DNA of 36,974 nt from assembly GCF_901521055.1 (NCBI RefSeq), contig NZ_CABEGA010000042.1, positions 1 to 36,974 of the forward strand, in the 5' to 3' direction. A program made the translations under genes and the position numbers. Source of the stretch: Cellulomonas hominis. GTDB lineage: Bacteria > Actinomycetota > Actinomycetes > Actinomycetales > Cellulomonadaceae. This document shows positions 1 to 8,186 of the stretch, piece by piece (positions within the stretch are counted from its first letter, which is position 1; each line of letters starts with the position of its first letter). The notes under the pieces are model-generated. The model ran no database searches. It was not told the origin of the DNA and saw nothing but the letters and a program-made list of their open reading frames with translations.

Positions 1-1
1 G

Positions 2-2497
2 GCGCGGGGCCGGAGCCCCGGTCCGGCCCGTCCCGCGGCTCCGGCCCCGCGCCCGTCCTCCGGTCGTCCCTCGGGCGACCAGGGTGGCGACTCCCGGGCC
101 CCGCGGCCCGGTGGCGCACGTCCCGGCGCCCCGCGCCCGGGCAACAACCCGTTCGCCCCGTCGCAGGGCATGCCCCGCTCCGGCGGGCCGCGTCCGCCGC
201 GCCCGGGCAACAACCCGTTCGCCCCGTCGCAGGGCATGCCCCGCCCGGGCGAGCGCCGTACCGACGCCCCGGCCGCCTCGGCCGGTGCGGGTGCCGGCGA
301 GCGTCCCGGCGGGCCCCGTCCCGCAGCGCCGCGTCCCGGCGGTCCCCGCCCCAACCCCGGCATGATGCCCGGCCGCTCCGCGAGCGGCGTCGGCCGTCCG
401 GGCGAGCGCCCGGCCCGTCCGGGTGGCGGCGGTCGTCCCGGTGGCGGCGGTGGCGGCGGCTACGGCGGCGGTGGCCGTCCCGGTGGCCCCGGTGGTGGCG
501 GCGGCGGCTTCGCCGGCCGTCCCGGCGGCGGTGGCCGTCCCGGTGCCGGTGGTCGTGGCTCGACGCAGGGCGCGTTCGGTCGCGCCGGTGGCCGTCCCGT
601 CCGCGGGCGGAAGTCGAAGCGGGCGAAGCGCCAGGAGTTCGAGCAGATGCAGGCGCCGTCGCTCGGCGGCGTGCAGGTGCCCCGCGGCAACGGCACGACC
701 GTCGTCCGCCTGCGTCACGGCTCGTCGCTGAACGACTTCGCGGACAAGATCGACGCCAACCCGGCCTCGCTCGTCACCGTGCTGTTCCACCTCGGTGAGA
801 TGGCCACGGCGACGCAGTCCCTCGACGAGGACACCTTCGGCACGCTGGCCACCGAGCTCGGCTACGTCGTGGAGATGGTCTCGGCGGAGGAGGAGGACCG
901 CGAGCTGCTCGGGGCCTTCGACATCGACCTGGACGCCGAGCTGGAGGGCGAGTCCGACGAGGACCTCTTCCCGCGTCCGCCGGTCGTCACCGTCATGGGT
1001 CACGTCGACCACGGAAAGACCAAGCTCCTCGACGCCATCCGGTCCACGGACGTCGTCGCGGGCGAGGCCGGCGGGATCACCCAGCACATCGGTGCGTACC
1101 AGGTCCGGACCGAGCACGAGGGCCAGGACCGGGCCATCACGTTCATCGACACGCCGGGTCACGAGGCGTTCACCGCCATGCGTGCCCGTGGTGCGCAGGT
1201 GACGGACATCGCGATCCTCGTGGTCGCGGCGGACGACGGCGTGATGCCCCAGACCATCGAGGCGCTGAACCACGCCCAGGCGGCGAACGTGCCGATCGTG
1301 GTCGCGGTCAACAAGGTGGACAAGGAGGGGGCCAACCCCGCCAAGATCCGCCAGCAGCTCACCGAGTACAACCTGGTGGCCGAGGAGTACGGCGGCGACA
1401 CCATGTTCGTCGACGTCTCCGCCAAGCAGCGGATGGGCATCGACGAGCTGCTCGAGGCCGTCCTGCTGACCGCGGACGCCGCGCTCGACCTGCGGGCCAA
1501 CCCCGACAAGGACGCCCGCGGTGTCGCCATCGAGGCGAACCTGGACAAGGGCCGCGGCGCCGTCGCGACCGTCCTGGTCCAGTCCGGCACGCTGCACGTC
1601 GGTGACGCGATCGTCGCCGGCACGGCCCACGGCCGCGTCCGTGCGATGTTCGACGAGCACGGCGAGAACGTCACCGAGGCGGGCCCGGCACGTCCGGTGC
1701 TGGTCCTCGGCCTGGCGTCGGTGCCGAGCGCCGGCGACACCTTCCTGGTGGCGCCGGACGAGCGGACCGCGCGGCAGATCGCCGAGAAGCGTGAGGCCGC
1801 CGAGCGCGCCGCCCTCCTGGCCAAGCGCCGCAAGCGCGTCAGCCTCGAGGACTTCACGCTCGCGCTCCAGCAGGGCAAGGTCGAGACCCTCAACCTGGTC
1901 CTCAAGGGCGACGTGTCCGGTGCCGTCGAGGCGCTGGAGGACGCGCTGCTCAAGATCGACGTCGGCGAGGAGGTCGAGCTGCGCGTCATCCACCGCGGTG
2001 TGGGTGCCATCACGCAGAACGACGTCAACCTCGCGACGGTCGACAACGCCATCATCATCGGCTTCAACGTCAAGTACGCGGAGCGGGTGGAGGACCTCGC
2101 CGAGCGCGAGGGCGTGGACGTCCGGTTCTACTCGGTCATCTACCAGGCGATCGACGACGTCGAGGCCGCCCTCAAGGGCATGCTCAAGCCGGAGTACGAG
2201 GAGGTGCAGCTCGGTACCGCCGAGGTGCGCGAGGTGTTCCGCTCCTCCAAGTTCGGCAACATCGCCGGCTCGATCGTCCGGTCCGGGGAGATCCGTCGCA
2301 ACACCAAGGCGCGGGTGCTCCGGAACGGCAACGTCATCGGCGACAACCTCACCATCGAGTCGCTCAAGCGGTTCAAGGACGACGCCACGGAGGTCCGCGA
2401 GGGCTTCGAGTGCGGTATCGGCCTCGGGTCGTACAACGACCTCACCGAGGGTGACGTCATCGAGACCTGGGAGATGCGCGAGAAGCCTCGCGCCTGA
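2..2497 (+). CDS. infB: Translation initiation factor IF-2 (5' end outside window)
   Basis: IF-2 is the GTPase that places fMet-tRNA on the 30S subunit and promotes 50S joining. The reading frame is open from the first bases of the window, so the start lies upstream and 831 C-terminal residues are visible. The first ~200 residues are a low-complexity Pro/Arg/Gly linker containing a 22-residue tandem duplication and GGGGRPGG runs. A basic RKSKRAKR patch and an IF2_N domain (about nt 670-915) follow. The G domain shows G1 GHVDHGKT (nt 998-1021), G3 DTPGH (nt 1148-1162), G4 NKVD (nt 1310-1321) and an SAK G5 motif, then the beta-barrel and C-terminal domains. All G motifs are intact. The next gene is rbfA, as in most bacteria, but no DUF503 gene lies between them. 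Confidence 0.98.
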   Translation, partial: ARGRSPGPARPAAPAPRPSSGRPSGDQGGDSRAPRPGGARPGAPRPGNNPFAPSQGMPRSGGPRPPRPGNNPFAPSQGMPRPGERRTDAPAASAGAGAGERPGGPRPAAPRPGGPRPNPGMMPGRSASGVGRPGERPARPGGGGRPGGGGGGGYGGGGRPGGPGGGGGGFAGRPGGGGRPGAGGRGSTQGAFGRAGGRPVRGRKSKRAKRQEFEQMQAPSLGGVQVPRGNGTTVVRLRHGSSLNDFADKIDANPASLVTVLFHLGEMATATQSLDEDTFGTLATELGYVVEMVSAEEEDRELLGAFDIDLDAELEGESDEDLFPRPPVVTVMGHVDHGKTKLLDAIRSTDVVAGEAGGITQHIGAYQVRTEHEGQDRAITFIDTPGHEAFTAMRARGAQVTDIAILVVAADDGVMPQTIEALNHAQAANVPIVVAVNKVDKEGANPAKIRQQLTEYNLVAEEYGGDTMFVDVSAKQRMGIDELLEAVLLTADAALDLRANPDKDARGVAIEANLDKGRGAVATVLVQSGTLHVGDAIVAGTAHGRVRAMFDEHGENVTEAGPARPVLVLGLASVPSAGDTFLVAPDERTARQIAEKREAAERAALLAKRRKRVSLEDFTLALQQGKVETLNLVLKGDVSGAVEALEDALLKIDVGEEVELRVIHRGVGAITQNDVNLATVDNAIIIGFNVKYAERVEDLAEREGVDVRFYSVIYQAIDDVEAALKGMLKPEYEEVQLGTAEVREVFRSSKFGNIAGSIVRSGEIRRNTKARVLRNGNVIGDNLTIESLKRFKDDATEVREGFECGIGLGSYNDLTEGDVIETWEMREKPRA
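131..244 (+). repeat. 66-bp-period tandem duplication inside infB
   Basis: Nucleotides 131-178 recur without mismatch at 197-244, a period of 66 bp (22 codons). Both copies encode [15 protein letters not shown]. It lies in the disordered N-terminal linker of IF-2. Confidence 0.9.
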
Positions 2498-2520
2498 CCA
2501 GCAGCGTGACCCGCGGGTCT

Positions 2521-2546
2521 GCCCCCACGCCGGTGTGCGTGGGGGC
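2521..2546 (+). terminator. 10-bp hairpin between infB and rbfA
   Basis: A perfect stem: gcccccacgc (2521-2530), a 6-nt loop, gcgtgggggc (2537-2546). There is no U tract. A second 6-bp hairpin (gcccgc 2563-2568 / gcgggc 2576-2581) follows just before the rbfA ribosome-binding site. It could be a partial terminator, a processing site or a stabiliser between co-transcribed genes. Confidence 0.55.
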
Positions 2547-2598
2547 GGGCCCGCGGCCGTCTGCCCGCCGTCCGTGCGGGCTTCATGGAGGAGCAGAC

Positions 2599-3078
2599 AT
2601 GGTGGACCACCCGCGGGCGCGCAAGCTCGCCGACCGCATCCAGCAGATCGTCGCGCAGATGATCGACACCCGCGTCAAGGACCCGCGTCTGGGCTTCGTG
2701 ACCGTGACCGACGTGCGCGTCACGGGTGACCTCCAGCACGCCGACGTGTTCTACACGGTGCTCGGCGACGAGGACGACCGCGCGGGCAGCGCGAAGGCGC
2801 TGGAGAGCGCCAAGGGCCTGATCCGCTCCGAGGTCGGCAAGCAGACCGGCGTGCGGCTGACGCCGTCGCTGGACTTCCACCTGGACGCCGTGCCGGAGAC
2901 CGCCGCGCACCTGGACGCCGCGCTGCTCGAGGCGGCGCGCCGGGACGCGGAGCTCGCGAGGCTCCAGGAGCAGGCGCAGTACGCCGGCGACGCGGACCCG
3001 TACCGCAAGCCGGTGGACGAGTCCGAGGGCGCCGACCAGGACGACGACGAGACGGACGCCGGGCCCACGGCCCGGTGA
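2599..3078 (+). CDS. rbfA: 30S ribosome-binding factor A
   Basis: RbfA is a KH-fold factor that binds the 16S 5' helix region during late 30S maturation. The 159-residue product begins [20 protein letters not shown] and contains the family core ([24 protein letters not shown] is split over the central strands). An acidic tail rich in Asp/Glu ([13 protein letters not shown]) is typical of actinobacterial RbfA. I chose ATG 2599 because GGAGGAG lies 7-13 nt upstream and the family N terminus starts here. The frame is open 93 nt further upstream without family similarity. It follows infB by 101 nt, and the two are probably co-transcribed. Confidence 0.96.
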   Translation: MVDHPRARKLADRIQQIVAQMIDTRVKDPRLGFVTVTDVRVTGDLQHADVFYTVLGDEDDRAGSAKALESAKGLIRSEVGKQTGVRLTPSLDFHLDAVPETAAHLDAALLEAARRDAELARLQEQAQYAGDADPYRKPVDESEGADQDDDETDAGPTAR

Positions 3079-3099
3079 TCCGGCGGTCCGGAAGACACG

Positions 3100-3131
3100 A
3101 CGAGGTCGTCACCCCCGGGTGACGACCTCGT
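3100..3131. terminator. Bidirectional terminator between rbfA and the MFS gene
   Basis: Perfect 15-bp inverted repeat, arm acgaggtcgtcaccc (3100-3114), 2-nt centre, opposite arm 3117-3131. It sits between the convergent ends of rbfA (+) and the MFS gene (-). The 12-nt core cgaggtcgtcac recurs in the convergent spacer at 28.46-28.53 kb. Confidence 0.85.
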
Positions 3132-3152
3132 GGCGTTCCGCGGCTGGTCCGG

Positions 3153-4634
3153 TCAGCTCGCGGGCGTCAGTGCCGGCGCGGCAGCGGCCACCGGCGTCGC
3201 CACCTCGGCGCGGCCCGTGCCGCGGGGCATCGCGAGGGACGCGACCGCCGCGACCGCGATCACCGCCGCTCCGGTCAGCACGGCCGGCCGGAGCCCGGCG
3301 TCGAAGCCGTCGGGGGAGATCGTGCCGCCGGTTGCCGTGAACACCGCCGTCAGCACGGCCACCCCGAGCGCCACGCCGACCTCCCGCAACGTCGAGTTGG
3401 TCGAGGACGCGGTGCCGTGGTCGTCGGGCGCCATGCCCGCGAGCACAGCGGTCGCGCTGGGCGCGAACGTCAGACCCATGCCGACCCCCGCGAGCACCAG
3501 GCCCGGCACCAGCGCGCCGTAGCTGCCGTCCGCGGCGGCCACGGCCAGCCAGGCGAGCCCGGCGGACTGCAGCACCAGGCCGCCGGTCAGCAGCACCCGC
3601 ACTCCGACGCGCGGGGCGAGCATGCCGGCGAGCGGCGCGACCACCATGGGAGCCGCGGTCCAGGGCAGCGTGCGCAGGCCCGCCTCCAGCGGGGAGTACC
3701 CCTGCGTGATCTGCAGGTACTGCGCGAGCAGGAACACCGCGCCGAACGCGCCGAGCGAGAACGCGAAGCCCGAGACGTTGGCGACCGCGAAGCTGCGGGA
3801 CCGGAACAGCCGCAGGGGGACGAGCGCGTGCAGCGTCCGGGCCTCGTGCCGGAGGAACAGCGCGAGGGCGAGCGCGCCGCCCACGATCGGGCCGAGGACG
3901 CCCGCGGACGTCCAGCCGTCCTCGTTGCCGTGCACGACGCCCCAGACGATCCCGAGCACGCCGATACCGGCCAGCAGCAGGCCGAGGACGTCGAGCCGCT
4001 GAGCGCGCCCCCGGGACTCGGGCAGCGCGCGCAGGACGAGGGGCACGGCGACGAGCGCGACCGGCACGTTGATCCAGAACATCGCCTGCCACGAGATGCC
4101 CTCGACCACCGCGCCGCCGACCACCGGGCCGAGTGCCACGCCGAGGCCCGAGACACCACCCCAGATGCCGATGGCCATCGCGCGGCGCGCGACCGGCACG
4201 GCGCCGGCCAGCAGGGTCAGCGACAGCGGCATGATCGCGGCCGCCCCGACGCCCTGGACGGCGCGCGCGGCGATCAGGAGGGCCGGGGTGTCGGCCAGCG
4301 CGGCGCCGATCGACGCGAGCGTGAACAGCGCGATGCCGCCGAGGAACGTGCGGCGGCGGCCCCAGCGGTCGCCGAGCGTGGCGGCGGTGATCATCAGCGT
4401 GGCGAAGGCCAGCGTGTAGGCGTTCACGACCCACTGCAGGTCGGTGAGCGTCGCGCCGAGCTCGGCCTGCAGCACCGGCAGGGCGCTGGTGACGACCAGG
4501 TTGTCGAGCGTGGCCATGAACATCGGCAGGGAGGCCGCGAGCAGCGCGACGCCGACGGGGACGGCCCGGCGGGTGGACGCGGGACGGCCGGCCGGCGGTC
4601 CGGCCGGCAAGGGGGTGCGGGTCTGCGTCGACAT
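3153..4634 (-). CDS. MFS drug-efflux transporter, DHA2 (EmrB/QacA) type
   Basis: A 493-residue membrane protein of the 14-helix drug:H+ antiporter family. The N-terminal half shows the DHA2 signature around LDNLVVTSALP in helix 1 and motif A as GDRWGRRRTF between helices 2 and 3. Alternating hydrophobic segments run to residue ~475. The substrate cannot be read from sequence; export of a toxic or antibiotic compound is the usual role. The start at 4634 is supported by GGAG 6-10 nt upstream. The gene diverges from a TetR regulator across a 62-bp spacer with three gataac/gttatc half-sites, so regulation by that TetR is very likely. The pair is inserted between rbfA and truB, which are normally close neighbours. 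Confidence 0.93.
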   Translation of the reverse strand: MSTQTRTPLPAGPPAGRPASTRRAVPVGVALLAASLPMFMATLDNLVVTSALPVLQAELGATLTDLQWVVNAYTLAFATLMITAATLGDRWGRRRTFLGGIALFTLASIGAALADTPALLIAARAVQGVGAAAIMPLSLTLLAGAVPVARRAMAIGIWGGVSGLGVALGPVVGGAVVEGISWQAMFWINVPVALVAVPLVLRALPESRGRAQRLDVLGLLLAGIGVLGIVWGVVHGNEDGWTSAGVLGPIVGGALALALFLRHEARTLHALVPLRLFRSRSFAVANVSGFAFSLGAFGAVFLLAQYLQITQGYSPLEAGLRTLPWTAAPMVVAPLAGMLAPRVGVRVLLTGGLVLQSAGLAWLAVAAADGSYGALVPGLVLAGVGMGLTFAPSATAVLAGMAPDDHGTASSTNSTLREVGVALGVAVLTAVFTATGGTISPDGFDAGLRPAVLTGAAVIAVAAVASLAMPRGTGRAEVATPVAAAAPALTPAS

Positions 4635-4658
4635 GACGGGCTCCTGTATGCATCGACT

Positions 4659-4696
4659 GATAACTTGGAGAGAGACGCTAGTTATCCGCTGATAAC
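4659..4696. promoter_or_regulatory. Predicted TetR operator
   Basis: Three half-sites lie in the divergent spacer: gataac 4659-4664, gttatc 4681-4686 and gataac 4691-4696. The last two form the palindrome gttatc-cgct-gataac, which ends on the base before the ATG of the TetR gene at 4697. The first two form a wider repeat, gataact ... agttatc. These AT-rich islands stand out in the GC-rich surroundings. Confidence 0.75.
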
Positions 4697-5350
4697 ATGT
4701 CAACCATGACCGCCGTCGACGCCAGCACCGGACCGAGTCCCCGCGCCCCGCGGATGTCGGGGGAGCAGCGGCGGGAGCAGATCCTCGCCGCGGCCCTGAC
4801 GGCGTTCGCCGAGGGCGGGTACGCCGGGACCAGCACCGACCAGGTGGCCCGCGCCGCGGGCGTCTCGCAGCCGTACGTGATCCGGCTGTTCGGGTCGAAG
4901 CAGCAGCTGTTCCTCGACCTCTACCGCGGGGTGTGCGCGCGGATCCTCGACGTGATGGGCGCCGTCGAGCCGGGCCCGGACGCGGCCGCCCGGGTGGGGA
5001 GCGCATACGTGTCCCTGATGGCCGACCGCCATCTGCTCCGCGTCCTGATGCACGGGTTCACCGCGGCCGCCGACCCCGCGATCGGGGAGACCGCCCGCCG
5101 CACGCTCGGGCAGGTGTTCGCGCTGTTCCGCGAGCGGGTCGAGGTGCCGGAGGGCCCCGACGCGGACGCGGACGCGGACGCGGCGGCCGACGAGGCCGCC
5201 CGCCGGTTCGTGGCGGACGGCATGCTGATCAACGTGCTGCTCGCGTCCGACGCCTTCCGTCACACGCACGAGGAACCGGGCATGGACGCGTTGCTGTCCT
5301 GCCTGGGCGAGCAGGTGCTCGCCGTCACGGGCGCCGAGGTCGGACGGTGA
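4697..5350 (+). CDS. TetR-family transcriptional regulator
   Basis: 217 residues. The N-terminal TetR helix-turn-helix runs from about 20 to 70 (EQRREQILAAALTAF; STDQVARAAGVSQPYVIRLF). The C-terminal ligand domain is variable. It probably represses the divergent MFS pump and itself, because the palindromic operator abuts its start. ATG 4697 touches the operator; ATG 4706 is an alternative start. Residues ~154-162 are a DADADADA run encoded by four perfect gacgcg repeats (5159-5182). The stop codon overlaps the GTG of truB (GTGA, 5347-5350), so read-through into truB may occur. Confidence 0.93.
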   Translation: MSTMTAVDASTGPSPRAPRMSGEQRREQILAAALTAFAEGGYAGTSTDQVARAAGVSQPYVIRLFGSKQQLFLDLYRGVCARILDVMGAVEPGPDAAARVGSAYVSLMADRHLLRVLMHGFTAAADPAIGETARRTLGQVFALFRERVEVPEGPDADADADAAADEAARRFVADGMLINVLLASDAFRHTHEEPGMDALLSCLGEQVLAVTGAEVGR

Positions 5351-6369
5351 GCGCACCGCAGGACGCGCCGCAGGGTGCCCGCGCCGACCGGCCCGCCCGC
5401 GACGGGCGGCCCGTCCGCGCCGAGCGGCCCGCCCGCCCGCGACGACCCACCGCGCCCGACGGCCTGCTGGTCGTCGACAAGCCCGCGGGGTGGACCAGCC
5501 ACGACGTGGTCGCGAGGGCGCGCGGTCTGGCCGGGACCCGGAAGGTCGGGCACGCGGGCACCCTCGACCCGATGGCGACCGGCGTGCTCGTGCTCGGTGT
5601 CGGCCGGGCCACCCGCCTGCTGACCTACGTGGTGGGCGCGGACAAGGAGTACACGGCGACCGTCCGGCTCGGCGTCGCCACGACCACGGACGACGCCGAG
5701 GGCGAGGTGCTGGCGCGCGCCGACGCCTCCGGGGTGACCCGGGCCGCGCTCGACGCGGGCGTCGCGGACCTCACGGGTCCGATCAGCCAGGTGCCGAGCG
5801 CCGTCAGCGCGATCAAGGTCGACGGGCAGCGCGCCTACGCCCGGGTCCGCGCGGGGGAGGACGTGGAGCTCGCCGCGCGGCCCGTGACGGTCGCGCGGTT
5901 CGACGTGCACGACGTGCGCCCGGTCCCGGACGCCGACGGTTCCGGCCTGGCGGTGCTGGACGTGGACGTCACGGTGGTGTGCTCGTCCGGGACGTACATC
6001 CGCGCCCTCGCGCGGGACCTCGGCCGGGTGCTGGGCGTGGGCGGCCACCTGACCGCCCTGCGCCGGACCCGGGTCGGCGGCTACGGCCTGGACGTGGCGC
6101 GGGACCTGGAGCAGCTGGACGCCTGGCCGGCGGACGTGCCGCTGGACACGCTGCCGCTCGCGGACGCCGCCCGCGCCACGTTCCCGGTGCGCGAGCTCAC
6201 CGAGGCCGAGACGCGTGCGTTGTCCTACGGGCAGCGGATCCCCGCGACGGGGACGGCCGCGGGCGTGACGGTCGCGGCGCTGTCGCCCGACGGGGTGCTG
6301 GTCGCGCTGCTGGAGGACCGCGGGCCGCACGCCCGCCCCGCCCTGGTGTTCGCCGCCGCGTCGGCCTGA
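5347..6369 (+). CDS. truB: tRNA pseudouridine-55 synthase
   Basis: TruB isomerises U55 to pseudouridine in the T-loop of tRNAs. 340 residues. The catalytic motif GHAGTLDPMATGVL is intact with the nucleophilic Asp at residue 74. The substrate-binding stretch DKEYTATVRLG and the later SSGTYIRALARDLG are present. The family core starts at about residue 38 (DGLLVVDKPAGWTSHDVV). The first 37 residues form an Arg/Pro-rich tail. GTG 5347 was chosen because it gives a 4-nt overlap with the upstream TetR stop. No strong ribosome-binding site is visible, so translation may depend on coupling. truB normally follows rbfA; here a drug-efflux module separates them. Confidence 0.96.
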   Translation: MSAPQDAPQGARADRPARDGRPVRAERPARPRRPTAPDGLLVVDKPAGWTSHDVVARARGLAGTRKVGHAGTLDPMATGVLVLGVGRATRLLTYVVGADKEYTATVRLGVATTTDDAEGEVLARADASGVTRAALDAGVADLTGPISQVPSAVSAIKVDGQRAYARVRAGEDVELAARPVTVARFDVHDVRPVPDADGSGLAVLDVDVTVVCSSGTYIRALARDLGRVLGVGGHLTALRRTRVGGYGLDVARDLEQLDAWPADVPLDTLPLADAARATFPVRELTEAETRALSYGQRIPATGTAAGVTVAALSPDGVLVALLEDRGPHARPALVFAAASA

Positions 6370-6431
6370 CCGGCGCCCCAACCGCACCGGCCGACCCGTC
6401 CACCCACCGACCCATCCCGGCACCGCACGCA

Positions 6432-6605
6432 GAGTGGAGCGTTCGGCCCGACACGCTTCGGCGTGTCCGGCAGAAGTCTCCACTCGGCGGTGATGGCGGT
6501 GCTGAGGCGGTGGTGCTGGGACCGTTGATCGTCACCGCTACGGGGCCGGGGGCGCGCAGGGCACCGTCCGCGGCGTGGCAGGCTTGTCCCCGCGCCGCGG
6601 GGGAC
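6432..6605 (+). ncRNA. Structured truB-ribF intergenic element (unclassified)
   Basis: The 284-nt spacer has no convincing ORF but is highly structured. Outer arms gagtggag (6432-6439) and ctccactc (6478-6485) enclose a perfect 7-bp hairpin, gacacgc-ttcg-gcgtgtc (6450-6467), with a UUCG tetraloop. Further pairs are cggtga 6488-6493 / tcaccg 6532-6537 and gtcccc 6586-6591 / ggggac 6600-6605. It could be a leader element for ribF, a terminator complex or a copy of a lineage-specific palindromic repeat. It does not show an FMN riboswitch that I can recognise. Confidence 0.5.
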
Positions 6606-6653
6606 CGCGGCGCACGGAGCGCGCCGCGAGGCGCCGGACCGACGGGAGTGCGA

Positions 6654-7688
6654 GTGCATCGCTGGACGGACCTCGCGCAGGTCCCCGCGGACTTCGGGCC
6701 GTCGGTGGTGACGGTCGGCAACTTCGACGGGGTGCACCGCGGTCACGTCGGGGTGCTGACCCGCATGGTGGCGGACGCCCGGGCGGCGGGTGCGCGGTCG
6801 GTGGCGGTGACGTTCACGCCGCACCCCCAGCAGGTGCACCGGCCCGAGCAGGCGCCCCCGCTGCTCACCGGCGACACCGACCGCCTGGAGCTGCTCGAGC
6901 AGACCGGCCTGGACGCGGTGCTCCTGCTCACCTACACGCTGGAGTTCGCGCAGCAGACGGCCGAGGAGTTCGTCCGCCGGTACCTGGTCGAGGGGCTGCG
7001 CGCGCGCACCGTCGTGGTGGGCCGGGACGTGCGGTTCGGCCGGGGCAACGCCGGTGACCTCGCGACGATGGTCGAGCTGGGGGAGCGGTTCGGCTTCGCG
7101 GTCGAGGTCATCGAGGACGTCGCACCCGACGGCGGGGACGAGGGCGCGGCGGGCGCCGGCCCCGCCGACCCGCTGGCCGACCCGCTGCGCCGGCGCTGGT
7201 CCTCGACGTGGGTGCGCGAGCTGCTCGCCGCGGGCGACGTCCGGCAGGCAGCGCGGGTGCTGGGCCGGCCGCACCGGATGCGCGGCACCGTCGTGCACGG
7301 CGACAAGCGCGGCCGGGACCTGGGCTACCCCACGGCGAACCTGTCGCCGGACTCGGCCGGCATGGTGCCCGCGGACGGCGTGTACGCGGGCTGGCTCCGC
7401 CGCCCCGGGGTCGAGCCGGGCGCGCCCGACGCGGTGCTGCCCGCCGCGGTGTCGGTCGGCACCAACCCCACGTTCGACGGGGTGCAGCGCCGCGTGGAGG
7501 CGTACGTCCTGGACCGCACGGACCTCGACCTGTACGGCGAGGAGGTCGTGCTGGACTTCGTGGAGCGGCTGCGGCCGACGCTGCGGTTCGACTCGGTCGA
7601 CGAGCTCGTCGAGCAGATGGACCGGGACGTCGAGGGCGTCCGCGGCGTGCTGCGCCCGGTCGCCGACCAGGCCGACCAGCAGGACTGA
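6654..7688 (+). CDS. ribF: Bifunctional riboflavin kinase / FAD synthetase
   Basis: RibF phosphorylates riboflavin to FMN and adenylates FMN to FAD. 344 residues. The N-terminal nucleotidyltransferase domain has GNFDGVHRGH (residues 22-31, HxGH type). The C-terminal flavokinase domain has GYPTAN at 224-229 and the conserved DRTDLDLYGEEV strand. An Asp/Gly/Ala-rich insert (about residues 160-180) lies just before the WSSTWVRELL segment. GTG 6654 is preferred because GGGAG (6644-6648) lies 5 nt upstream; GTG 6648 overlaps that site. It follows truB after a 284-nt structured spacer. Confidence 0.96.
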   Translation: MHRWTDLAQVPADFGPSVVTVGNFDGVHRGHVGVLTRMVADARAAGARSVAVTFTPHPQQVHRPEQAPPLLTGDTDRLELLEQTGLDAVLLLTYTLEFAQQTAEEFVRRYLVEGLRARTVVVGRDVRFGRGNAGDLATMVELGERFGFAVEVIEDVAPDGGDEGAAGAGPADPLADPLRRRWSSTWVRELLAAGDVRQAARVLGRPHRMRGTVVHGDKRGRDLGYPTANLSPDSAGMVPADGVYAGWLRRPGVEPGAPDAVLPAAVSVGTNPTFDGVQRRVEAYVLDRTDLDLYGEEVVLDFVERLRPTLRFDSVDELVEQMDRDVEGVRGVLRPVADQADQQD

Positions 7689-7698
7689 GGTCGGCTGC

Positions 7699-7704
7699 TA
7701 GACT
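7699..7704 (+). promoter_or_regulatory. Candidate -10 element upstream of rpsO
   Basis: TAGACT fits the actinobacterial TANNNT -10 pattern and lies ~88 nt before rpsO. No good -35 is visible. A small hairpin (gccgt/acggc, 7711-7724) follows in the leader. Confidence 0.4.
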
Positions 7705-7791
7705 CGGACAGCCGTCAGAACGGCCGCGGACCGAGAGCGCCCGGGTGGACCTGCCCCGGAGCACCGCGCAACGAGACAAACCGGGAGAGTC

Positions 7792-8061
7792 GTGCCCCTC
7801 GACAGTGCCACCAAGCAGTCCATCATGACCGAGTACGCCACCCACGAGGGTGACACCGGTTCCCCCGAGGTCCAGATCGCGATGCTCACGCAGCGCATCA
7901 AGGACCTGACCGAGCACCTCAAGACGCACAAGCACGACCACCACAGCCGCCGTGGGCTGCTGCTCCTGGTCGGCCAGCGCCGCCGGCTGCTCGGCTACCT
8001 GCAGAAGGTCGACATCAACCGCTACCGCAGCCTCATCGAGCGGCTCGGCCTGCGCCGTTGA
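7792..8061 (+). CDS. rpsO: 30S ribosomal protein S15
   Basis: S15 binds the 16S central domain as a primary assembly protein. The 89-residue length is the family norm. Conserved stretches are [29 protein letters not shown] and [12 protein letters not shown]. The GTG start has GGGAG 6-10 nt upstream. It is followed by a 16-bp terminator and then pnp, the widespread rpsO-pnp order. Confidence 0.98.
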   Translation: MPLDSATKQSIMTEYATHEGDTGSPEVQIAMLTQRIKDLTEHLKTHKHDHHSRRGLLLLVGQRRRLLGYLQKVDINRYRSLIERLGLRR

Positions 8062-8067
8062 TCGCCT

Positions 8068-8103
8068 GACCAGCCCGGACCCCGATCGGGGTCCGGGCTG
8101 GTC
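8068..8103 (+). terminator. rpsO terminator / rpsO-pnp processing hairpin
   Basis: Perfect 16-bp stem: 8068-8083 pairs with 8088-8103, loop gatc. It starts 6 nt after the rpsO stop. There is no U tract, as is common in GC-rich actinobacteria. It may terminate rpsO transcription or act as an RNase processing site before pnp. Confidence 0.85.
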
Positions 8104-8145
8104 CTGCGTCGGGGCCCCGCGTCCCGGCACGCACCACCGCACGAC

Positions 8146-8186
8146 CCAGCACCACCCCAGCACCACCCAGCTCCATCCAGCACCAC
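8146..8186 (+). repeat. C-rich tandem repeat in the pnp leader
   Basis: Three copies of ccagcaccac (8146-8155, 8157-8166, 8177-8186) and one degenerate copy, ccagctccat (8167-8176), lie ~130 nt before pnp. An inverted copy of the 12-mer cccagcaccacc occurs in the truB-ribF spacer (6509-6520). Confidence 0.7.

Noticed and set aside
1..600. Collagen-like or PE-PGRS-type protein
   Set aside because: The Gly/Pro/Arg repeats are in frame with the IF-2 domains and are typical of actinobacterial IF-2 linkers.
6370..6653. FMN riboswitch before ribF
   Set aside because: The hairpins seen do not show the multi-helix junction and conserved boxes of the RFN element.
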